Below, in pieces: positions 56,086-64,000 of a stretch of DNA of 64,000 bases (position 1 is the first letter of the stretch; each line of letters begins with the position of its first letter). The stretch is from Agapanthus africanus (lineage: Eukaryota > Streptophyta > Magnoliopsida > Asparagales > Amaryllidaceae): positions 167,743,911 to 167,807,910 of the forward strand of contig JASDDO010000014.1 in the NCBI GenBank assembly GCA_030015575.1. The letters are read 5' to 3'. A program made the position numbers and the translations under genes. The notes beneath the pieces were generated by a model. That model did not search any database. It saw only the letters and a list, made by a program, of their open reading frames with translations, and was not told the origin of the DNA.

Positions 56086-58573
56086 TGTTCCCCTCCGAAA
56101 GACGGCGCACAGGACCGCGATGTCCTGGCACTGAGATTCGGGGCAGATGCTATTTGGTTTTATCCGTCCACCTCTCCGAAGATGCCAAGTTGATTTATGG
56201 CACCGTGTATCGAAGGTTTAGACGGATGCGGCCGATGTAGCAGACTTTGTCAGATTCCCCCTCGTTAGAGGGGTTTTTGATTGTGGGGACGCTCTTCCCT
56301 GCAGGCGCAAGCCCCTGCAGTTAATTACGCTACCGTTTCGCGGTAACAACTTTCTCCTTCTCCAGAATTTCACTTCGTGTCGTGGGTGTTTGTTTTGTTT
56401 ATGGTTGCCCGTGGATTGTATACGGAGACTGAGTAATACCGTCGCCCGTAGGACGTGGATTAGTCCAAATCCGTATTTACTTAGATTTGGGTTTGGTGTT
56501 TTTAGTTTAAGGATACGTTAGTCGCGTTGCGGCTAAGGTCAACTTAAACGTTCTTTAAGGATACATTAGTCCTGTTTGAGACTAAGATCAACTTAACGGG
56601 GTGATCCATTTAATATATGGCCGTCGGGACTCGTCGCCTCTCTGACGTCGTTGAAGGATTACAACGATATATGTCAGAGGAGTTCGGAGATGTACCCTTT
56701 AACCAAGGTCGATTTGGAATTTTATCGTTCATTTGAGTGTTTAAGGATACGTTAGCCGTATTTGGGGTTAGGATCAACTTAAACGGGACCGTTTAGATCC
56801 GACAAAAGAGCATTAGGAGGCTCTATTGTTCCAGTTTAGGGACGTGGTGGTCCATATTCCAGTTTAGGGACGTAGTGGTCCATATTCCAGTTTAGGGACG
56901 TGGTGGTCCAATATTAGTTTAAGGACGATTCGGTCCAATATTAGTTTAAGGACGTTTCGGTCCACGAGTTTAAGGACCCCGCAGTCCATATGGGTGTGTG
57001 GTCATTGGGACCCGTCACCTCTTTGACGTCGTTAAGGAATTACAACGATGGATATCAAAGGAGTTCGGAGATGTACCCTCGAACCGGATGTGGATTGGTT
57101 TAGGAGAGCCATTCTGCTCAGTTAATTTAATTTAAGGACTTATGGCCACGATTGGGCTACGTCCAGTTAAAAATGTCCAATATTTTATTTGCATTTGTTT
57201 TTTGTCTGGGCTTTCCCTTTTTTTAGAATAATGCATAACATTACTTTAGGCCATTTATGCCCGTTTTGACTGGGCTTTGCCCTTTTTTATTATAATGCAG
57301 AGCATTTGTTTTGGTCCATTGGACCTCTCAATTGGGCTCTGCCCTGCATAACATTTTTGTTATTTTGTTTGGGCTCTGCCCATTTATAAATGATGCAGAG
57401 CATCAATTTAATTAGGCCTGCTTGGTCTTTTTGATTTGGGTCTGGCCCTTTTGGGAAATGCATTGCATTTGTCAGGCGCTTTGCGCCAATTACTGAGCAC
57501 AAGCGCTTGTAGATAGGACACGTGTCATGCTCTGGTGAGCGCAAGCGCAACAGCGCAGTGCGCTGCGCTAGTGCGCTGCGCTGTTGCGCTGCTGACACGT
57601 GGCGCGCTCTCAGCGAGTTGCGCCAATTCCAGAGAGCAAAGCTCTATCTTAAGAGCGCGTAGCGCAAGTTGTTCTACAGTTAACACGTGGCGCTCTCTCA
57701 AGAGCGCAACACCGCAGTTTGGAAGTGCAAAGCACTATTTTTTATCTTTGATCAAATTAGAATCAAAGAAAAATAATTTTTTCTTTCATTTCAAGAACCA
57801 GAGGTTCATAAAAGTGCAAAGCACTAATTTTTATTTATTATTTTTTTTTGTTTTAAAGAACCAGTGGTTCATAAGAAGTGCAAAGCACTATTTATTATCT
57901 GAAGATCATTGATCTTGTTTTTAGATCAATGATCTATTAGAGGAAATTTCTTCTTCCTTATAAAGGTTTTTTACCTCTTCTTGAAATTTTTCTCAGAGTT
58001 CTCTCTGTTTGAAGCTCTTGATTTTTCAAGAAAATGTTCATGCCTTTGAATTGAGGCCTAGGGTCCTTTTTATAGTGCCCATAAGTTTGTTGAATTTGTT
58101 AAAGAGATCTTTCTCTGAGTGATTTGGGTAATTTTCCCCACCGTTAGATCTTTGATCCAAGGGCTTCTGCTTTGCAGAAGAAAATCTTCTTGTTTTAACA
58201 AGAACAGAGAAGATTTCTTGGAAATTTAATTCTGTTTGGCGCAGATGCCCTAGCGCGTGACATGTGTCGCGCAGCGCAGAGCGCAGCGCAACTGCGCTAG
58301 CGCATCTGCGCTGACACGTGTCGCGCAGCGCAGAGCACAGCGCAACTGCGCTAGCGCATCTGTGCTGACACGTGTCGCGCAGCGCAGAGCGCAGCGCAAC
58401 TGAAGCGTTGCTTCATAAAAATAGAGCTTTGCTCTGATTGGGCGCGCCTTCTTGGGCGCTGCGCTGACATATCAGCGCTTGACATGTGGTGCGTTGCGCC
58501 CGAGACTTGAAGCGTTGCTTCAAAATTTTGAATTTTGAATTTCAACAGAGCTTTGCTCTGATTGGACGAAACA
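56086..58573 (-). repeat. 5' LTR of C (2488 bp)
   Basis: Bounded by TGTTCCCC at 56086 and GACGAAACA at 58573. Compared with the 3' LTR it has an extra GCGC-rich duplication near 58270-58390 (GACACGTGTCGCGCAGCGC repeated) and one extra GGACGTAGTGGTCC unit near 56860. Palindromes as in the 3' LTR. No gene is seen. Confidence 0.92.
58065..58074 (-). promoter_or_regulatory. Probable TATA box of the C LTR
   Basis: The minus strand reads CACTATAAAAAGGACC, at the position equivalent to the A box at 9546-9558. It points toward gag. Confidence 0.55.
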
Positions 58574-58578
58574 GTGCA
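58574..58578. other. Right target-site duplication of C (GTGCA)
   Basis: Follows the LTR end directly and matches 35285-35289. Confidence 0.92.
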
Positions 58579-60725
58579 TATCTCCCCATGAATTGAGAAT
58601 TTAATTCTCATTGGGTTGAGATCCTGCCATGCAGATCTAAAATACAGAGGAGGAATTGAGTTTTGAGAATTTAATTCTCCCAAACTTTCAGGAATTTAAT
58701 TCCTCCTAAAACAAAACTAGGGTTTAACCCTAATCAAGAATTTAATTCTTTTACATATCTGGGAATTTAATTTCTTTGAAAAGAAATCAGGGTTTTATCC
58801 TAAATAAGAATTTAATTCTTAAAGATAAGGAGAATTCAATTCTTAAAAGATCTCTGTTCATGAAAAGAACTAGGGTCACGTGCCCCACGTGACCCCTGAA
58901 CAGATCCCCCAAAATGAGAAGAGGAAAGCTTTGAGGCAATGCCTCACGTGCTCCCACGTGACCCTCATTATATATGGAACAAAGCAAAGGCAGAAACAAT
59001 TCTGGGCGCTCTCACGTGACACCACGTGACCCCTAATAAATGTTCTAATAAATCAGGGCATGAGTATACATCACGTGCCCACACGTGATGGCTATGAAAA
59101 TTAAAAGTGTTTAACACTTGTTTGCAGAACAAAATAAAGGGGATCTGGCCCCACTTTTTGATGCCATCACGTGCTCCACGTGACCCCTGAAACACAGAAA
59201 GAAAAAGCAAAGGAAATGAAAGCTTTGGGCGCTCTCACGTGTTATCACGTGACCCCTCAGCAAATGCTTTAACAATCAGCGCACTAATCCTCCTCACGTA
59301 GCAGCACGTGATGCTCCAAAGAAAACATAAAAAGTGTTTAACACTTACTTACAGAACGAAGAAAAGGAGATCTGGCTCCATATTTAGGGCGCCCTCACGT
59401 GTCACCACATGACCCCTAATGAGCATTCTAACAGACCAGAGCGGGGGCCTCCATCACGTGCCCACACGTGACGGCCAGGAAATTAAAAGTGTTAAACACT
59501 GATCTGCAGAATAAAATAAGGGAAATCAGGGCGCTCTCACGTGTCCGCACGTGACCCCTCCCTCCTTAGTGTTTAACACTAATTGGAAAACTCTATTTGC
59601 AGTGTTTAACACTGATTTTCTTAGTGTTTAACACTAAAACTTTATTTGCAGTGTTTAACACTGATTTTCTTAGTGATTAACACTAATTAGAAAACTCTGT
59701 TCCCGGTGTTTAACACTGATTTGCTTTAGTGTTTAACACTAGTTTGAAATCTCTGCTACCGGTGTTTAACACCGATTTGCTTTTGTGTTAACACTAATTT
59801 GAAAGCCATGTGGCTAACACTGATTATCTTTTAGTGTTTAACACTAATTTGCTAATCTTATTCCCAGTGTTCAACACTGTTGGTCTGTAGTGTTTAACAC
59901 TAGTTTTAGCCCAATTGGCTAAGTTTTTAGAGGCAAAGCCTCTTCTTCAATGGACCAACAGAGGGCCAATATTTCAAACATAGTTGGACTTAGCCCAAAC
60001 TGGCCATAAGTCCTCAAATCATCTTGAACTGAGCACATCTGCTCTTTCAACCAATTTTTGCTCAAGGGTACATCTCTGAACTCCTCTGACATCTGTCGTT
60101 GTAATCCTTCAACGTCGTCAGAGAGGTGATGGGTCCCGACGGCCATACATGCGATGGACCACTATGTCCCTAAACTGGAACATTAGAGCCAATTGCTCTT
60201 TTGTCGGATCTAAACGATCCCGTTAAGTTGATGTTAGTCTCAAACTGGACTAACGTATCCTTAACAAACGTTTGAGTTGATCTTAGCCTCAAATATGGCT
60301 AACGTATCCTCAAACCAAAACCCCAAACCCAAATCTAACAAAACTCGGATTTAGACTAATCCACGTCCTACGGGCGACGACATAAATTGGTCTCCGTATA
60401 CAATCCACGGGCAACCACAAATAAAACAAACACCCACGACACGAAGTGACCACCTGGAGAAGGAGAAAGTTGTTACCGCGATGCGGTAGCGTAATTAACT
60501 GCAAGGGCTTGCGCCTGCAAGGAAGAGCGTCCCCACAATCAAAAACCCCTCAAGCGAGGGGGAATCTGACGAAGTCTGCTACATCGGACGCATCCGTCTA
60601 AACCTTCGATACACGGTGCCATAAATCAACTTGGCATCTTCGGAGAGGTGGACGGATAGCACCAATTAGCATCTGCCCCGAATTTCAGGCAAGACGTCCG
60701 TCGCGCCGTCTTTCGGAGGGGAACA
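58579..60725 (+). repeat. 3' LTR of B, second part
   Basis: Continues the LTR interrupted at 35289 and matches 23136-25280 with few differences. It carries the same CACGTG and GTGTTTAACAC arrays and ends GGAGGGGAACA at 60725. Confidence 0.92.
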
Positions 60726-60730
60726 CCGCC
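60726..60730. other. Right target-site duplication of B (CCGCC)
   Basis: Matches 21998-22002. Removing B and one copy restores the D reading frame across the junction. Confidence 0.9.
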
Positions 60731-63700
60731 GCTTCTTCTTCTTCATCTTCTTTATCTTCTTCAGAGCCTATTCTTCATTCTTCACAAGGCTCTACTTCTT
60801 CTAATTCGAACGGACCCACATCTCACTCCACGAAAACACCAACACTGGGATCCGTTCCAACTCCACAATCTACTCCACAAACATTGGACTCAACAAATTT
60901 TCAAAATATTCCATTTCCAAACAGGTTGAGATCCAATAAACCTACTCCATAAATGGAGAAGATTGTGGAGTTATTCAAACAAATTTGCATTAACATACCT
61001 CTCTTGGATGCAATCCAACAAGTCCCTTCTTACACTAAAATCTTAAAGAACTTATGCATCAAGAAGAGGAAGTCACAGGTACCCAAGAAAGTTTTCGTAG
61101 GTAGTGTTGTAAGTGATGCTCTTACCCAACCTTTACCCCAAAAACATAAGGACCCTGGCTATCCTACAATTTCAATAACAATTGGGGATAAGAACATCAA
61201 TCGCGTACTTTTAGATCTTGGTGCCAGTGTTAATTTGCTTCCCTATTCAGTGTATGAACAATTAGGTGTTGGAGAGCTTAAACTCATACATTGTACTCTC
61301 CAAATGGCCGACCGATCCATCACCCATCCTAGGGGTGAGTTAGAGGATGTGTTGATCAAAGTAGGGGACTTCATTTTCCCCGTTGATTTTATTGTTATGG
61401 ACACATAGCCTGTAGCTAACCCCCGGAGTCAAATTCCGGTGATACTCGGTCGACCATTCCTTGCGACTTCTAATGCGGTGATCAATTGTCGAAATGGTTC
61501 GATGAACCTATCTTTTGGAAATATGACAATTGAACTCAACATTTTTAAGTTGGGGAATCAGCCCTCCGAGCCTAATGCTAGTATACTTGATGTTTGCTCG
61601 ATCCAAGAGATCACGCAGGAGGACTGTGAGCTCGAAAAATTTCTGTTCGATCACAGCACTTTTGATGCCACTAGTGCGTTCCTCCTTGAATCTGACACAG
61701 CTTTCACACCAGATAACGATTACGAGCATTTCACTTTTTTGGACGATTTTGAAGACTCACCACCCGAGTTTGAGTCTTTTGAATTTTCGGATGAGTTAGC
61801 TGAACCATCCGACTCGGTTGCTTACACTCGCTTTGAACCATTGATGGAATCCTTCGAGTTCGAGACAGTTTCACCAATTTTACCCTCAATTGTTTCACCT
61901 CCAAAACTCGAACTCAAGCTATTGCCGTCTCACCTTAAATACGCTTACCTAGGTGAGAATGGGACCCTTCCTGTTATCATATCGGCATCTCTATCTCTCG
62001 AGCAAGAAAAAGCCCTTTTAATGGTCTTACAAAATAACCGGCAAGCTTTTGGCTGGACTATGGCGGACATCAAGGGGATTAGTCCCCTCATAGTTGAATA
62101 TCGTATACATATGATAGATGATGCCAAGCCAGTAAGGGATTCACAGAGACGCCTCAACCCCATAATGAAGGAGGCTGTTAAAAAGGAGATTGTAAAATGT
62201 CTTGATAGTGGTATCATTTACCCTATCTCTGATAGCCAGTGGGTTAGCCCCATTCATGTTGTCCTAAAGAAATCGGGCATAACGGTCATAACCAATGAGG
62301 CGAATGAGTTAATACCTACTCGCACCCAAACTGGGTGGCGAGTTTGCATCGACTATAGAAAACTCAACGCCGCGACAAGGAAAGACCGCTTTCCATTACC
62401 TTTCATTGGCCAAATGCTAGAATGATTGGCTGGGCATGAATTTTACTTCTTTTTGGATGGTTACTCCGGCTATAATCAAGTTCCCATCGCCGAAAAGGAT
62501 CAAGACAAGACCACATTTACTTGTCCTTTCGGTACATTCGCTTAACGTCGCATGCCCTTTGGGTTATGCAATGCACCCGCTTCTTTCCAGCGGTGTATGA
62601 TGGGTATCTTTCCAGACATAGTGGAAAAAAATTTGGAGATTTTTATGGATGATTTTTCCATTTTCGGAGACTCCTTTGATGAGTGTTTGCTACACTTAGA
62701 CACAGTTCTTACCCGCTGTAGGGATAAGAACCTCACTTTAAATTGGAAGAAATGCCACTTTATGGTACGAGAAGGTATTGTCTTAGGACATATCATCTCG
62801 CAAAACGGCATTGAGGTTGATAAAGCCAAGATTGAAGTCATTTCCAATCTTCCTCCTCCCAAGTGCGTCAAAGACATCCGAGCCTTCCTTGGCCATGCCG
62901 GTTTCTATAGACGGTTCATCAAGAATTTTAGCAAGATAGCTAGACCTTTGACTCTTTTGTTGGCCAAGGACACAACTTTTGATTTTGACTCAAGCTGCAT
63001 GAAGGCATTCGAGTCATTGAAACACTCACTTATTTCTGCGCCCATTCTTTCATCTCCCGACTGGACGCATCCATTTGAAATTATGTGCGATGCATCTGAT
63101 TTCGCCATTGGTGCTGTCCTTGGACAGCATATAAATAAGATGCCGCACGTAATTCATTACGCTAGCCGAACATTAAATGAGGCCCAATTGAATTACACAA
63201 CAACTGAAAAAGAATTCTTAGCCATTGTGGTTGCACTAGAAAAATTCAGGCCCTATTTAATCAGCTCTCCAGTCATTGTTTACACGGACCACTCTGCTCT
63301 TCGCCATCTTTTCGTGAAGAAGGATGCTAAATCTCGGCTAATACGTTGGATCCTCTTCCTACAAGAGTTTGACATTGTCATAAGAGACAAGAGAGGATGT
63401 GAAAACGTAGTCGCCGACCACCTTTCACGACTTCCTTCTTCGCCTACACTTGAAATTCCTATTAAAGATGTTTTTCCCGATGAGCGGCTCTTAATCGTGT
63501 CATGCGAACCTTGGTTCGCAAATATCGTAAATTATTTGGCCACCGGACTGAGACCAAACGATTGGTCGAATCAGGACCGACTCCGATTCCTGTCCCAAGT
63601 AAAATATTTTTACTGGGATGAACCGTATCTCTTTAAATACTGTTCCGACCAAATCATTCGTCGGTGTGTCCCTGACAACGAGTTTAAGAGAGTGCTGTCA

Positions 63701-64000
63701 TTCTGCCACGATCAAGCGTGTGGCGGGCATTTTGGCCCCAAGAAAACAGCAGAAAAAAATCTTGCAGTGTGGCTTCTACTGGGCACGACTTGTTAAAGAT
63801 GCATACAAATACTGCAAGACATGCTCCCGGTGCCAACACTTGGGCCGGATATCTCGGAGAAATGAAACGCCGCTCCAACCAATTTTGGTTGTTGAGATTT
63901 TTGATGTTTGGGGAATAGACTTCATAGGACCATTTCCCAATTCTTTTAGGAACATGTACATTCTACTTGCTGTTGACTATGTTTCAAAATGGGTCGAGGC
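60731..64000 (+). pseudogene. pol: End of gag, protease, RT, RNase H and integrase start of element D (Athila type), broken
   Basis: A Ser-rich gag tail leads to a TAA at 60950-60952 and then the protease near 61150-61480 (LDLGASVNLLP, a DLG in place of DSG as usual for Athila, then LGRPFL). A long acidic linker follows. RT starts near 62120, with [39 protein letters not shown] and catalytic FMDD near 62645. RNase H is near 63080-63440 ([24 protein letters not shown]). The integrase zinc finger begins near 63700. In-frame stops are at 61406-61408 (TAG), 62423-62425 (TGA, probably from CGA) and 62543-62545, and a frameshift lies near 63750-63770. The window ends inside integrase (WGIDFIGPF). 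Confidence 0.9.

Larger units (their letters stand above)
35290..58573 (-). mobile_element. Element C: 23.3-kb Tat-lineage (Ogre/Retand-like) retrotransposon with pol and an antisense PMD gene
   Basis: Read on the minus strand: 5' LTR 58573-56086, primer-binding site 56080-56062, gag N-terminal part 55934-55188, gag middle part 55130-54525, gag-pol 54601-46952, integrase tail 46955-46734, 3' region with hairpins and a 158-bp tandem array 46733-43375, an antisense eight-exon gene 43374-38577, a polypurine tract and 3' LTR 37683-35290. LTRs look nearly identical, so insertion was recent. Lineage evidence: large size, CHHC fingers, second RNase H and antisense extra gene. The copy carries two frameshifts and several stops, so it is probably inactive as it stands. 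Confidence 0.93.
22003..60725 (+). mobile_element. Element B: pol-less Tat-lineage retrotransposon, split by element C
   Basis: 5' LTR 22003-25280, primer-binding site 25286, gag 25430-29578, 3' region with hairpins and tandem repeats 29579-34137, polypurine tract 34138-34155, and 3' LTR in two parts (34156-35289 and 58579-60725). The two LTRs are 3278 and 3281 bases when the C insertion is removed and look nearly identical, so B inserted recently. It lacks protease, RT, RNase H, integrase and the antisense PMD gene. Flanking CCGCC copies confirm its ends. Its movement would need enzymes supplied from elsewhere, by inference from a relative such as C. Confidence 0.93.
17691..64000 (+). mobile_element. 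Element D: Athila-lineage retrotransposon, outer layer to the right of E
   Basis: 5' LTR (partial) to 19108, primer-binding site 19111, leader, gag 20282-22002, interruption by element B (22003-60725), then protease, RT, RNase H and the start of integrase from 60731 past the window end. Counting one copy of the CCGCC duplication, the reading frame before B (frame of 21205) runs straight into the frame after B (60731 onward). This shows B was inserted cleanly into D. The Athila lineage is supported by the primer-binding site, the LDLGASVNLLP protease and the FMDD reverse transcriptase. Confidence 0.9.

Overview
The window is plant nuclear DNA made almost entirely of LTR retrotransposons of the Ty3/gypsy superfamily. 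The evidence is plant-type gag-pol proteins of the Tat and Athila lineages, GT-AG introns, TATAAATAG promoters, AATAAA signals, a plant mobile domain (PMD) gene and nested full-length LTR insertions. No host gene, rRNA, tRNA or CRISPR was found. The species cannot be named from the sequence; a flowering plant with a large, repeat-rich genome fits best. Every coding region carries at least one nonsense codon or frameshift, except the single exon visible at the left edge.

Layout. (A) 1-10009, minus strand: a Tat-lineage element that kept gag but has no pol. It is cut by the window start, where the last exon of an antisense (+) gene is seen; its 5' LTR is 7854-10009. (Tekay/del-like LTR) 10010-10447: the 3' end of an LTR into which A appears to have inserted. 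(E) about 10448-17690, minus strand: another Tat-lineage element with gag, protease, RT, RNase H, a partial second RNase H and no integrase. It has its own small antisense ORF and an ~85-bp tandem array of hairpin units; its 5' LTR is 16907-17690. (D) 17691-64000, plus strand: an Athila-lineage element forming the outer layer to the right of E. Its 5' LTR, leader and gag run to 22002, and its protease, RT, RNase H and integrase start resume at 60731. (B) 22003-60725, plus strand: a pol-less relative of A inserted in D, with 3.28-kb LTRs and target duplication CCGCC. (C) 35290-58573, minus strand: a 23.3-kb element of the same family as A and B, inserted in the 3' LTR of B with target duplication GTGCA. 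C is the only family member here with pol.

How the parts relate. C encodes an N-terminal Tat gag extension, gag, three CHHC zinc-finger modules, protease, RT, a degraded RNase H, a second RNase H and integrase. A and B keep LTRs, primer-binding site, gag and 3' untranslated repeats but no enzymes, so they look like non-autonomous partners that would need an element like C. On the opposite strand of C, between pol and the 3' LTR, lies an eight-exon PMD gene with its own TATA box and polyadenylation signal; A retains its last exon in this window and B has lost it.

The most unusual feature is non-coding. The LTRs and 3' regions of A, B and C, and the tandem array of E, are built from many short interrupted palindromes. 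In several sets the stem sequence changes on both arms together while the loop stays the same, which is the pattern expected if base pairing is maintained.
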